Assembly (NCBI GenBank): GCA_023395735.1
Contig: JAEWYI010000115.1
Coordinates: forward strand, 1 to 29,060
Direction of reading: 5' to 3'
Origin: Cyanobacteria bacterium OH_SFB_17
Lineage (GTDB): Bacteria > Cyanobacteriota > Vampirovibrionia > Gastranaerophilales > Gastranaerophilaceae
DNA: 29,060 bases
Shown here: positions 1 to 8,365 of the stretch, piece by piece
How positions within the stretch are numbered: position 1 is the first letter of the stretch
Layout: each line of letters starts with the position of its first letter
Made by a program: the position numbers and the translations under genes
The notes under the pieces: model-generated
Databases searched by the model: none
Seen by the model: the letters and a program-made list of their open reading frames with translations, nothing else
Told to the model about the DNA's origin: nothing

Positions 1-5
1 AGCTT

Positions 6-911
6 ATGAGAAACATAATTATCAGATTTTTCTTTTTAACGTTAGGTGCCTTTATTGCAGGTTTCGCTCTTGAAAGCTTTTTAATTCCAAACAAAATGAT
101 TGACGGCGGGATTGTAGGCATCTCAATCATGCTGAGCTATTTAACCAAAGTTAACTTGGGGATTATAATTGCTTGTTTGAACATTCCGTTTATATTTTTG
201 GCAATGAAAAAATTAGGTCCGATGTTTGTCGCTCAAACCATATATGCAATTGCAATTTTGGGTATCAGCGTAAACTTGGCACACAATCACTTGGCAACAG
301 ATGATTTGTTGTTGGCAACGGTTTTTGGAGGTCTAACTCTGGGCGTTGGAGTAGGTATTGTTCTTAGAAATAATGCGGCTATGGACGGTTCTGAAATCCT
401 TGCAATAAGACTCGCTCCAAAATTAGGTTTTTCTATCGGCGAAATAATAATGTTTATAAACATCTTTATTTATACTGCAGCGGGATTCCTTTACGGTGTA
501 GACAGAGCAATGTATTCGGTTCTGGTTTATTTCATAACCTACAAGGTAATCGATATCGTTTTAGAAGGTTTAAATGAATCAAAATCCGTTACAGTTGTCT
601 CTGACAAATCCGAACTGATAGGAGACAGTCTGATTAGTAAACTGGATGTCGGTGTGACTTATATGGAAGGTACCGGCGGATATTCAGGGGTGAAGAAAAA
701 AATAATTTATTGTGTTGTTTCAAGACTGGAATTAGCAAAGCTTAAAGAATTGGTAAAAGCAGTCGATCCTTCAGCTTTCATTGCCGTTGAAAATGTGCAC
801 GAAGTCGAAGGAGTTCGTATTAAAGAAAAAAAATTAAAAAAACATAAAAAGAAAAATTCAATAACTACAAAAATTAAACGTTTTTTGAAAAATCCAAAAA
901 AATATTTATGA
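6..911 (+). CDS. YitT-family membrane protein (DUF161 + DUF2179)
   Basis: This is a 301-residue integral membrane protein of the YitT family. The first ~180 residues hold about five or six hydrophobic segments. They include the family-typical early stretch FLIPNKMIDGGIVGIS (about residues 25-40) and a second glycine-rich block around residues 100-125 (FGGLTLGVGVGIVLRNNAAMDGSEI). Residues ~190-270 form a soluble C-terminal domain like DUF2179, with the GGYSGVKKKIIYCVVSR pattern. The last ~30 residues are a strongly basic Lys-rich tail, probably cytosolic. The transported substrate of the family is not established. Only five bases precede the ATG, so no ribosome binding site can be judged and a start outside the window is possible, but the N-terminus aligns with the usual family start. 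Confidence 0.85.
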   Translation: MRNIIIRFFFLTLGAFIAGFALESFLIPNKMIDGGIVGISIMLSYLTKVNLGIIIACLNIPFIFLAMKKLGPMFVAQTIYAIAILGISVNLAHNHLATDDLLLATVFGGLTLGVGVGIVLRNNAAMDGSEILAIRLAPKLGFSIGEIIMFINIFIYTAAGFLYGVDRAMYSVLVYFITYKVIDIVLEGLNESKSVTVVSDKSELIGDSLISKLDVGVTYMEGTGGYSGVKKKIIYCVVSRLELAKLKELVKAVDPSAFIAVENVHEVEGVRIKEKKLKKHKKKNSITTKIKRFLKNPKKYL

Positions 912-988
912 AAAAAAACTTAACATCTGGACTTTTTCTAAAAACTGTATTAGTATTAAAGATGAAGAGATTAAATTAAGGGTAAAAG

Positions 989-1336
989 ATGGCTAAACAT
1001 ATTGACACAATTCCTATAGAAGTAAGCATTTTAACTGTTGACTACGACATTAAAGGAACTGTTCACGTATCAAAATATACAAGCACAAACAGAGAATTGA
1101 CAGATTTGTTGAACGATAAAGAAAGAAGATTTTTAGCGGTTACAAATGCTGAAATTTATTCAAGAAATTCAACTCAAACACCTAGAAGATACAACTTCTT
1201 AGAAATTCACATTGATTATGTTTTGATGGTTCACCCTTCAACTCAAGCCGTTTTCAAAGAATCTGGCAAGGCTCAAGAAGACATTGCAAGATTTAGAGAA
1301 TTGAGAATGAAGCTTAACCAAACAAAACCTTTCTAG
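989..1336 (+). CDS. Conserved protein of unknown function, DUF6812-like
   Basis: This 115-residue soluble protein has no signal peptide or membrane segment. The N-terminal ~85 residues look beta-rich, with a pattern I associate with small DUF6812-type proteins: an 'I..V.I.T..Y.I.GT.H' strand pair, then LTDLLNDKERRFLAVTNAE (residues ~37-55), then a strand reading FLEIHIDYVLMVHP. That family assignment is from memory and is uncertain. The C-terminal ~25 residues are charged and helical. An AAGGG ribosome binding site lies just ahead of the ATG. The gene stands alone: a separate terminator follows it and serA has its own promoter. No function is known to me. A PilZ-like or ribbon-fold binding domain is only a guess. 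Confidence 0.75.
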   Translation: MAKHIDTIPIEVSILTVDYDIKGTVHVSKYTSTNRELTDLLNDKERRFLAVTNAEIYSRNSTQTPRRYNFLEIHIDYVLMVHPSTQAVFKESGKAQEDIARFRELRMKLNQTKPF

Positions 1337-1363
1337 CTTTAAATACTTTAAAAAAGATTATTT

Positions 1364-1388
1364 CAAGGGACTTTAGGTCCCTTGTTTT
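1364..1388 (+). terminator. Rho-independent terminator after the 115-residue gene
   Basis: An 8-bp perfect stem, CAAGGGAC / GTCCCTTG (1364-1371 with 1377-1384), with a 5-base loop is followed by TTTT. It ends the transcript of the preceding gene and isolates it from serA. Confidence 0.85.
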
Positions 1389-1430
1389 GCATATAATCAA
1401 AATTATATTTAAAGAATCTATGTTGTTAAT

Positions 1431-1458
1431 TTGTTGTAATTTGTTTTTCTGTTATAAT
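1431..1458 (+). promoter_or_regulatory. Candidate sigma-70-type promoter for serA
   Basis: TTGTTG (1431-1436), a 16-base spacer and a consensus TATAAT (1453-1458) lie 36 bases before the serA ATG. The -10 is exact and the -35 is 4/6 to consensus. Confidence 0.6.
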
Positions 1459-1494
1459 CAAAGGCAATGCAAGAGTAAAGATGAGGGTTTATAG

Positions 1495-3084
1495 ATGAAA
1501 GTTTTGGTCACTGATAAGATTAACGAAATCGCAAAAGAAATTATCGAAAAAGAAAGCGGTATTATCGTTGATATTTTGCCGACAATGACTGAAGATGAGC
1601 TTTCTGAAAAAATCAAAGAATATGATGCTTTGATGATTAGAAGCCAAACAAAAGTTACAAAAAAAATCATCGAAGCGGGAAAAAATTTAAAAATTATCGG
1701 CAGAGCCGGCGTTGGTGTTGACAACGTTGATATTGATTCAGCGACTCAAAACGGTGTGATAGTAGTAAACTCACCTGATGGAAATACAAACGCTGCAGCA
1801 GAACACACATTAGCGCTTATGCTTGCTATGGCAAGAAATATTCCTGCAGCCGTTGCATCGACAAAACAAGGACTTTGGGAGCGTTCAAAATTTACAGGGG
1901 TTGAAGTTTTTGGAAAAACTCTTGGGATAATAGGACTTGGAAAAATAGGCTCACATGTTGCGAAAGTTGTTATTTCTATGGGAATGAAAGTGGTTGTTTG
2001 TGATCCTTATACAACAAAAGAAATGGTTGAATCAATCGGAGCAGAATACATTTCTCATCTTGATGATTTTTGGGCAAAGTGCGACTTTATAACTCTTCAT
2101 ACTCCAAAAACAAGAGAAACAACCCATTTGATAAACAAAAATACTCTTAATCGGATGAAAAAAGGCGTAAAAATAATAAACTGCGCGCGTGGCGGAATAA
2201 TCGATGAAGAAGCTCTTAAAGAAGCTCTTGAATCAGGACAGGTAAGCGCTTGTGCGATAGATGTTTTTGAAGCCGAACCCGACATAAAAAACTCTCCTTT
2301 GCTAAATGCACAAGGAAATGTTATATTGACCCCACATTTGGGAGCAAGCACCTCTGAAGCTCAACTCAATGTTGCAATAGATGTGGCCCATCAAATAAAA
2401 GAAGTTTTAACCGGCGGCTCTGCTTCCAGTGCTGTAAACATTCCGTCACTTAAACCTTCAATCTTGGAGCCTGTAAAAGACTACATGCAACTTGCTGAAA
2501 ATATCGGAGAGTTGGCTAAACAAATTTCTTCAGGAAACCTTAAATCCATTGAAATAGGAGCAAAGGGAAAACTTGCCTCACTTGACATTTCGCCTCTAGA
2601 AACGGCAATTATAAAAGGGATTTTTTCATCTTTTACAGAAAATGTTAACTACGTAAATGCCCCTATTTTAGCAAAAGAAAAAGGGATAAATGTTACGACA
2701 TCAAAATCACAAACAAGCGGTGATTATATAGGCCTTTTGTCCGTAAAATTAATCACTGACTCTTCAGAATCTTTTGTTTCAGGAGCGCTTATTGCAGAAG
2801 GCATTAAAAGAATTGTAGAAATTGACCAATATAATACAAGTATAGAGCCTGAAAAAAATATGATTTTGGTTCCGCACGAAAACAAACCTGCAATGATTGC
2901 AAAAGTAGCTACGGTGATAGGCGAAGCCGGGCTTAATATTAATCACATGCATGTAGTTCAAAAAATCAATGACAAATCTTTGATGATAATCAACACAGAC
3001 ATTGCGGTTGACAAAAAAGTTTTGGGAAAAATTGAAGAGATAGAAGGAGTTTCAAATTCAAAATTTGTAAAACTTTCAGCATAA
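1495..3084 (+). CDS. serA: D-3-phosphoglycerate dehydrogenase (long, ACT-containing type)
   Basis: SerA oxidises 3-phosphoglycerate to 3-phosphohydroxypyruvate with NAD+, the first step of serine synthesis, in the cytoplasm. At 529 residues it is the long form. The substrate-binding part is at the N-terminus, and the Rossmann NAD-binding motif GIIGLGKIG lies at about residues 144-152. The catalytic set is Arg232 (CARGGIIDEEAL), Glu261 (DVFEAEP) and His281 (TPHLGAST). An intervening allosteric-substrate-binding domain follows at about 320-445. A C-terminal ACT domain follows (from about 455, MILVPHENKPAMIAKVATVIG), implying serine or other amino-acid feedback. The start is supported by GAGGG upstream and an exact TATAAT promoter. 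It is followed after 38 bases by the glucanotransferase gene, possibly on the same transcript. Confidence 0.95.
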   Translation: MKVLVTDKINEIAKEIIEKESGIIVDILPTMTEDELSEKIKEYDALMIRSQTKVTKKIIEAGKNLKIIGRAGVGVDNVDIDSATQNGVIVVNSPDGNTNAAAEHTLALMLAMARNIPAAVASTKQGLWERSKFTGVEVFGKTLGIIGLGKIGSHVAKVVISMGMKVVVCDPYTTKEMVESIGAEYISHLDDFWAKCDFITLHTPKTRETTHLINKNTLNRMKKGVKIINCARGGIIDEEALKEALESGQVSACAIDVFEAEPDIKNSPLLNAQGNVILTPHLGASTSEAQLNVAIDVAHQIKEVLTGGSASSAVNIPSLKPSILEPVKDYMQLAENIGELAKQISSGNLKSIEIGAKGKLASLDISPLETAIIKGIFSSFTENVNYVNAPILAKEKGINVTTSKSQTSGDYIGLLSVKLITDSSESFVSGALIAEGIKRIVEIDQYNTSIEPEKNMILVPHENKPAMIAKVATVIGEAGLNINHMHVVQKINDKSLMIINTDIAVDKKVLGKIEEIEGVSNSKFVKLSA

Positions 3085-3122
3085 TTAAATTCGGTAGCAA
3101 ATACAAAAGTCAGGAGTCAAAT

Positions 3123-5015
3123 ATGATTTGCAGATTAGTTTCAAGAAAAAAAAGCGCTAAAAAAATTATTCAAGAAGCACTAAAGGTTCTTGGTAAAAAG
3201 AATTTAGCTTTGATAATCCACGGCAGCAGTTTTCCTTCAATTGAAAGTGAAGATACAGGTTTTGGAAATCCAAATTCTCAAGCAGCGCGTGATTTAATCG
3301 ACTTTGCAGCAGAAACTTTTGACAACATCCAACTTGGACCTTCAGGAAAAACTAAATTGTGTGACTCCTCGCCTTATACAGGTACAATTTTTTCTGTAAA
3401 TCCTTTATTTATAGACTTGAAACAACTAACTACAAAAGAATGGGGCAAAATTTTATCTGAAGAAACATTCAATAAAATTGTTAAAAATAATCCTAATAGA
3501 AACAAAGGTAAAACAAGCTATTCATACATATACAAAGAACAAAATTTTGCACTTGAAGAAGCTTATGAAAATTTTAAATCAGGGAAAAAATTTCAAAAAG
3601 AATTTGAACGTTTTAAGTCTGAAAATAGATTTTGGCTTGATAAAGACGCTCTATACGAAGCACTTTCAATTGAATATAATAACGATTATTGGCCTCAATG
3701 GCCTTCTGATATGGACAAATATCTTTTCAATCCTCGTTCTATAGAAGAAAAAATGGAATGCGGAGAAAGAATTAACGAACTTGAAAAAAAATATGCAAAA
3801 GCAATAGACAGCTATGCATTTGTTCAGTTTGTCGCACACAAACAAATGGAAGAAACAATAGAATACGCAAATTCAAAAGGGATAAAGATGATAGCAGACA
3901 GACAAGTCGCGTTTTCAGATAGAGATATCTGGGCTTACAATTCAATATTCCTTAAAGATTGGCTGCTTGGCTGCCCACCGGATTATTTTTCAAAAGACGG
4001 GCAAGCTTGGGGGTTCCCGGTTCTTGATCCTGAACAGCTTTTTACAGCTGACGGCTCTTTAGGCGAAGGCGGAAAAGTAATGAAAGCACTTTTCAAAAAA
4101 ATGTTTAAAGAAAACCAAGGCGGGGTTAGAATTGATCATATTGTAGGGCTTATTGATCCTTGGGTTTACAAAAAAGGCCAAAAGCCAAAAGTGGAAGATG
4201 GCGCAGGTAGACTTTATTCATCTCCTGAACACTCAATTCTTTCAAAATTTGCTATTGCTACAATTGATGACATTAATACAAGCATAAAAGCAGACAGCGA
4301 GCTAAAAGTAGAACGATTAACAGACGAACAAGTTGAAAAATACGGTAGAATTATTGAAAAAATAGTCATAGAAGCTGCAAAAGAAGAAGGCTTGGACAAA
4401 GATTTCATAGTTTGCGAAGATTTAGGAACATTAACAAATCCTGTAGCCGCTGTTATGGAAAAATATCAGCTTCAGGGAATGAAATTGACTCAATTTGTTG
4501 TGCCTGAAAACGAATGGCACCCTTATAGAGGTAAAAATATTGCGAAAAGAAGCTGGGCTATGGTTGGAACACACGACAATCAACCTGCTTCAAAATGGGC
4601 TAAAGATCTTATTCACACCCATATCGGCTATCTGCATGCAAAAAACCTTGCTGAAGACGTTTACACATTTGAAGACAACAAAGATGATTTGATTGTTAAA
4701 ATGACAGAAGACGAAAAGTTTTTAACCCAAACGAAACTTACAGAACTATTTGCAAGCGCTGCTGAAAATATTCAAATATTTTTTACAGATTATTTTGGAA
4801 TAAAAGAAGTGTATAACGTTCCGGGAACAGCCGGTGACAAAAATTGGAGCCTAAGACTCGCAAACAACTTTAAAGGCTTATTCTGCGACAATTTACACGA
4901 CAGCAAGGCTTTTAACTTACCTTTGGCCTTGGAAACTGCAATCAAAGCCAGAGGGGAAGATTTTGCTAAAAAAAATGAATCGCTTATTAATCAATTAAAG
5001 GAGCTTCAGGTATAG
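3123..5015 (+). CDS. malQ: 4-alpha-glucanotransferase (GH77, amylomaltase-like)
   Basis: A GH77 enzyme that transfers alpha-1,4-glucan segments between oligosaccharides in glycogen/maltodextrin metabolism. All three catalytic carboxylates are visible in their family motifs: Asp338 in RIDHIVGL (nucleophile), Glu432 in CEDLGTLTNPV (acid/base) and Asp485 in GTHDNQPASKW. The N-terminal LGPSG...SSPYTGTIFSVNPLFIDL block and the CPPDYFSKDGQAWGFPVLDP substrate-loop block are also family hallmarks. The protein has 630 residues against about 500 for the usual bacterial enzyme. An insert of extra residues lies between the first and second catalytic motifs, and the usual GDIPI strand before the active site is replaced by ADRQVAF. 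The start has CAGGAG seven bases upstream. No other glycogen genes are in view. The activity is well supported; the exact acceptor preference is not. Confidence 0.9.
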   Translation: MICRLVSRKKSAKKIIQEALKVLGKKNLALIIHGSSFPSIESEDTGFGNPNSQAARDLIDFAAETFDNIQLGPSGKTKLCDSSPYTGTIFSVNPLFIDLKQLTTKEWGKILSEETFNKIVKNNPNRNKGKTSYSYIYKEQNFALEEAYENFKSGKKFQKEFERFKSENRFWLDKDALYEALSIEYNNDYWPQWPSDMDKYLFNPRSIEEKMECGERINELEKKYAKAIDSYAFVQFVAHKQMEETIEYANSKGIKMIADRQVAFSDRDIWAYNSIFLKDWLLGCPPDYFSKDGQAWGFPVLDPEQLFTADGSLGEGGKVMKALFKKMFKENQGGVRIDHIVGLIDPWVYKKGQKPKVEDGAGRLYSSPEHSILSKFAIATIDDINTSIKADSELKVERLTDEQVEKYGRIIEKIVIEAAKEEGLDKDFIVCEDLGTLTNPVAAVMEKYQLQGMKLTQFVVPENEWHPYRGKNIAKRSWAMVGTHDNQPASKWAKDLIHTHIGYLHAKNLAEDVYTFEDNKDDLIVKMTEDEKFLTQTKLTELFASAAENIQIFFTDYFGIKEVYNVPGTAGDKNWSLRLANNFKGLFCDNLHDSKAFNLPLALETAIKARGEDFAKKNESLINQLKELQV

Positions 5016-5024
5016 GAGAAAAAT

Positions 5025-5891
5025 ATGAAAAAAATCTTACTTTCAATAATTTCAATATTTTTTATATCGACATCAGTTTTGGCTGCCGAATTTTCGACCG
5101 AAGCGATGCTTCAATACAATCAAGGTATTGACTATTACAAAGCAGGACAATATGAAAATTCAATCCAGTGTTTCAGAGAAGCAATAAGGCTTGAACCAAG
5201 TTATATCGACGCATACTACAATTTGGGCTCGGTGCTTGAATACCTTCAACAGTACGATGCAGCGCTCGCTGTTTTTAAACAAATAATTGTAAGAAAGCCA
5301 GAAGATTATGATTCTGTATACAAAGCAGCTTGGTTAAGTTACAAAATGGGAGAATACCAAAAAGCAAAAACTTACTTAAAAATAATACCTCCAACAAGCC
5401 CAAGAGGTCGAGATTCTCAGGTGCTTATGGGGGAATTAAACGCGCTTTTGCCGCCACCTGCCATAAAAAAACCTGCGCCGCAAATCACAAAACAAACTGT
5501 AGTTACACCTGCAAAAAAAACAGTTAACCAAACAAGCGGCCTATACCAAGGAATTCAAGCCCCAACAGGAATTGCCTCCGACAGCGTTGGAAATGTTTAT
5601 GTTGCAGAATACAACAATAACGCAATTTTAAAAATAACACCTGATGATAAAAAAATGATTTTTATCAAAGACCCAAAAATCAGCGGACCAATAGGAATTG
5701 CGTTTGATAAAACAAACAACTTATACATAGCCAACTACAACAAAGATAACGTCTTAAAAGTTTCATCTTCTGGAACAGTTACAGTTTTAATAAGCAATGT
5801 TAAAAAACCTTACGGCCTGCATATTTCTGACGGAATACTTTTTGTATCTTGCCAAGGATCAAACACAGTCTTAAGATACAAATTAAAATGA
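5025..5891 (+). CDS. Exported TPR and NHL/beta-propeller repeat protein
   Basis: This 288-residue protein begins with a clear Sec signal peptide (hydrophobic core, cleavage probably after VLA at about residue 20). Residues ~25-130 contain about three tetratricopeptide repeats (e.g. YNQGIDYYKAGQYENSIQCF, then YYNLGSVLEYLQQYDAALAVF). A Pro/Lys-rich linker follows at ~140-170. Residues ~178-288 hold three NHL/SMP-30-like beta-propeller blades of the form 'APTGIASDSVGNVYVAEYNN' and 'GPIGIAFDKTNNLYIANYNK'. Three blades cannot close a propeller alone, so it may oligomerise or pack against a partner. It is likely a periplasmic scaffold. AGGAG lies seven bases before the ATG, and the gene starts nine bases after the glucanotransferase stop, so the two are probably cotranscribed. 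Its function is not known. Confidence 0.8.
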   Translation: MKKILLSIISIFFISTSVLAAEFSTEAMLQYNQGIDYYKAGQYENSIQCFREAIRLEPSYIDAYYNLGSVLEYLQQYDAALAVFKQIIVRKPEDYDSVYKAAWLSYKMGEYQKAKTYLKIIPPTSPRGRDSQVLMGELNALLPPPAIKKPAPQITKQTVVTPAKKTVNQTSGLYQGIQAPTGIASDSVGNVYVAEYNNNAILKITPDDKKMIFIKDPKISGPIGIAFDKTNNLYIANYNKDNVLKVSSSGTVTVLISNVKKPYGLHISDGILFVSCQGSNTVLRYKLK

Positions 5892-5892
5892 T

Positions 5893-6756
5893 TTAAAAAT
5901 TTAGTTCATCTAAAATAGGTTTCAACATATATGACGTGTTTAAAGTATAAAAATGAAGCCCTTTTACATTCGAATTAACTAAATCTTGACATTGAGAAAT
6001 TGCGAAATCCAGCCCTATCTTTTTTATTTCATCTTTATCATCTTTGTATTTTTCTAATTTTTCCATAAAAGGTTTAGGTACTGTAATTTTTGCCATAGAC
6101 AACATTTTTTCCAATTGAGAAAAACTTTTTACAGGTAATATACCCGGGATTATAGGAATATTAATCCCGATTTTTTGAGCTCTTTCTACAAAATTATAAT
6201 ATTTTGTATTATCAAAAAACATTTGTGTAAAAATAACATCTGCGCCTTTATCAACTTTTAGCTTTAATTTTTGCATATCAACATCAATCGATGTTGATTC
6301 ATTGTGCCCTTCAGGATAACCAGCAACCGCGATTGACAGATTTGATTTTTCTTTTATAAACTCAACAAGCTCGCTTGCATATCTAAATTCAAGATTTGTC
6401 ACATCAACATTTTCCGGAATATCTCCCCTTAACGCCAAAATATTTTTTATTCCTAGTGAATTAATGACATTCAAATATTCTTCAACAAATTTTTTATTTG
6501 AGCTAATGCAAGTAAAATGAGGCATTACCGGGATATTCAAATCATTAATAATCCTTTTAAAAATTTCAAGAGATAAATTCTGCCCTGTACCACCGGCGCC
6601 ATAAGTTAACGAAATAAATGCAGGATTTTTTTCTTTTAAGATTTTCAAATGGCAAAACAATTTTTCCAGTTTTTCTCCAGTCTCGTCATTTTTAGGAGGA
6701 AAAACTTCAAAAGATATTACAGGTTTTGCCTGCGAATATAAGTTCTTTAAATCCAT
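5893..6756 (-). CDS. metF: 5,10-methylenetetrahydrofolate reductase
   Basis: MetF reduces 5,10-methylene-THF to 5-methyl-THF using FAD, supplying the methyl group for methionine synthesis. The 287-residue protein has the usual TIM-barrel length. Family motifs are visible: ISFEVFPPKND (residues ~14-24), FISLTYGAGGTG (~47-58), ILALRGDIP (~105-113), AGYPEGHNES (~145-154), and ADVIFTQMFFDN followed by INIPIIPGILPV near the C-terminus. It converges tail to tail with the TPR/NHL gene, leaving a single base between stop codons. Upstream there is no Shine-Dalgarno sequence. A TATGAT -10-like box on the minus strand (6768-6773) ends only 11 bases before the ATG, suggesting a very short or absent 5' leader. 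It works with ahcY elsewhere in the window in methionine recycling. Confidence 0.93.
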   Translation of the reverse strand: MDLKNLYSQAKPVISFEVFPPKNDETGEKLEKLFCHLKILKEKNPAFISLTYGAGGTGQNLSLEIFKRIINDLNIPVMPHFTCISSNKKFVEEYLNVINSLGIKNILALRGDIPENVDVTNLEFRYASELVEFIKEKSNLSIAVAGYPEGHNESTSIDVDMQKLKLKVDKGADVIFTQMFFDNTKYYNFVERAQKIGINIPIIPGILPVKSFSQLEKMLSMAKITVPKPFMEKLEKYKDDKDEIKKIGLDFAISQCQDLVNSNVKGLHFYTLNTSYMLKPILDELNF

Positions 6757-6779
6757 AAAAAAATTTTATCATAAAAAAC

Positions 6780-6808
6780 TAGTCAAATAAAATATATTTT
6801 GCTATACT
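6780..6808 (+). promoter_or_regulatory. Candidate promoter for the TPR - carbonic anhydrase - glycosyltransferase run
   Basis: TAGTCA (6780-6785), a 17-base spacer and TATACT (6803-6808) lie just ahead of AGAGGAG and the ATG at 6826. It is nearly back to back with the metF start region. Confidence 0.55.
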
Positions 6809-6825
6809 ATTCAAGAGGAGAATAT

Positions 6826-7764
6826 ATGACGGCGATTGAAGAAATAAAAGAATTGCAAAATTCGCTAAAAAAAGATTCATCCAACTTTCAAGCACGAAGA
6901 AGGTTGGCGGTACTTTTATTAGATAGTGGCTTTGATGAAGATGCCCTTAAGCAATTTTTATTTTTGATAGGAATTTTTCCTTCCGATGCCAGCTTGTATT
7001 ACAACCTTGGAATAGTTTATGAAAAATTAAGAAAACTCGATTTAGCTGAAAACTCATACCTAAAAGCAATTGAACTTTCTCCTGAAGAAACTGATTTTTA
7101 TTACAACTTAGGCCTAGTTTATATAGACAAGTTTGAGTTTGACAAAGCAATAAGTTCATTTAACACCGTAGTAAAAACAGATGTAGACGACGCTAACAGC
7201 TATTTTAATTTGGGCCTTTGCTTTACAAAAAAAGGTGATGGTAAAACGGCGATAGAATATTATAAAAAAGCCATAGAACTAAACAGAAATGATGTTTTTG
7301 CCCATTTTTACCTCGGAAACCATTACAAAGAAATGGGAAACATTGATTTAGCAATAGCAGAATTTGAAAAAGTGATAAAAATCAGTCCTGATTACAGCTG
7401 GGCTTACTTCAATTTGGGCTCAATTTTCTTTGAACAAGGAAATATTGAAGCAGCTATGGAAAATTTAAAAAAGACAATTGGACTTAATCCGAGAGACATT
7501 GATGCCTATAAAATTTTTGCGAAACTTCTAATTAAAATTGAAGAAGTAGACCAAGCTCAAGAATTGGTAGAAACAGCCTTGATTGATAACGAATACGAAG
7601 CTGATTTGTACTATATATTAGCCCAAATTTATAAAATGCAAGGAATGGTTGAAAATTACACAAATTTCTTAAAAAAATCACTCCAAAATTATGAAACACT
7701 CACAATTTCACCTAAAATTGTAAAACAAGAACTAGACGAATATATCCAAAAAGAGGAGATTTAA
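6826..7764 (+). CDS. Tetratricopeptide repeat protein
   Basis: This 312-residue protein is built almost wholly of TPR units (about eight 34-residue repeats from residue ~15 to ~290), for example YYNLGIVYEKLRKLDLAENS, YYNLGLVYIDKFEFDKAISS and YFNLGLCFTKKGDGKTAIEY. There is no signal peptide or membrane segment, so it is a cytoplasmic protein-protein scaffold with unknown partners. I place the start at the ATG at 6826 because AGAGGAG lies seven bases upstream. An in-frame TTG nine codons earlier (6799) sits inside the -10 region and cannot be used. The carbonic anhydrase gene begins one base after the stop, and its ribosome binding site lies inside the end of this gene, so the two are translationally linked. 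Confidence 0.88.
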   Translation: MTAIEEIKELQNSLKKDSSNFQARRRLAVLLLDSGFDEDALKQFLFLIGIFPSDASLYYNLGIVYEKLRKLDLAENSYLKAIELSPEETDFYYNLGLVYIDKFEFDKAISSFNTVVKTDVDDANSYFNLGLCFTKKGDGKTAIEYYKKAIELNRNDVFAHFYLGNHYKEMGNIDLAIAEFEKVIKISPDYSWAYFNLGSIFFEQGNIEAAMENLKKTIGLNPRDIDAYKIFAKLLIKIEEVDQAQELVETALIDNEYEADLYYILAQIYKMQGMVENYTNFLKKSLQNYETLTISPKIVKQELDEYIQKEEI

Positions 7765-7765
7765 T

Positions 7766-8365
7766 ATGCCAAGTACAACCCTAAAAAAATTACTGGACGG
7801 AAATAAAAGATTTGCAGAATGTAAATCAATTCACCCAAATCTAGCCGCTGAGCAAAGAAGCGCGCTTGTTGATGAGCAAAAGCCTTTTGCAGCAATCGTT
7901 GCATGCTCTGATTCAAGAGTTCCTGTCGAAATAATATTTGATGTCGGAATCGGTGATTTGTTTGTTATAAGAACAGCCGGACATGTTTTGTCAAAAGAAA
8001 CTTTGGGAAGTTTGGAATACGCTGTTGCAAAGCTTAATGTGAATTTCATAATGATTTTGGGACACGACAACTGTGGGGCCGTAAATTCAGCCATAAAAAC
8101 ACACAATATTCACCTTGAAAACAAACTATCCGACAACATGCAAACACTTCTTGGTCACATTTATCCTGTGTTGGATGAATTGAAGAAAAAAGGTGAGCTT
8201 TGCCCTGAATGTGCAATTAGAGAAAATATTAAATACCAAGTAAATGACCTTTTGGAAAGAGATTTCTATCTGGCAAAAAAACATAACGAAGGCGAAATTT
8301 TGGTTGTAGGAGCAAAATACAACCTCTCAACTGGGCTTATTGAGATTGTTGAAGATGAAAAATAA
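7766..8365 (+). CDS. Beta-class carbonic anhydrase
   Basis: A zinc enzyme interconverting CO2 and bicarbonate in the cytoplasm, typically feeding carboxylation reactions or pH control. The 199-residue protein carries every beta-class hallmark. The zinc ligands are Cys47 (ACSDSRVP), His100 and Cys103 (GHDNCGAV). The Asp49/Arg51 dyad sits next to the first cysteine, and the DLFVIRTAGHV strand follows. Length is typical. GAGGAG lies at the very end of the upstream TPR gene, one base away from this ATG. The downstream glycosyltransferase overlaps its last 11 bases. The metabolic link to those neighbours is unclear. Confidence 0.93.
   Translation: MPSTTLKKLLDGNKRFAECKSIHPNLAAEQRSALVDEQKPFAAIVACSDSRVPVEIIFDVGIGDLFVIRTAGHVLSKETLGSLEYAVAKLNVNFIMILGHDNCGAVNSAIKTHNIHLENKLSDNMQTLLGHIYPVLDELKKKGELCPECAIRENIKYQVNDLLERDFYLAKKHNEGEILVVGAKYNLSTGLIEIVEDEK

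Noticed and set aside
6799..6825. Upstream TTG start for the TPR protein
   Set aside because: It lies within the -10 box region. The ATG at 6826 has AGAGGAG at ideal spacing.
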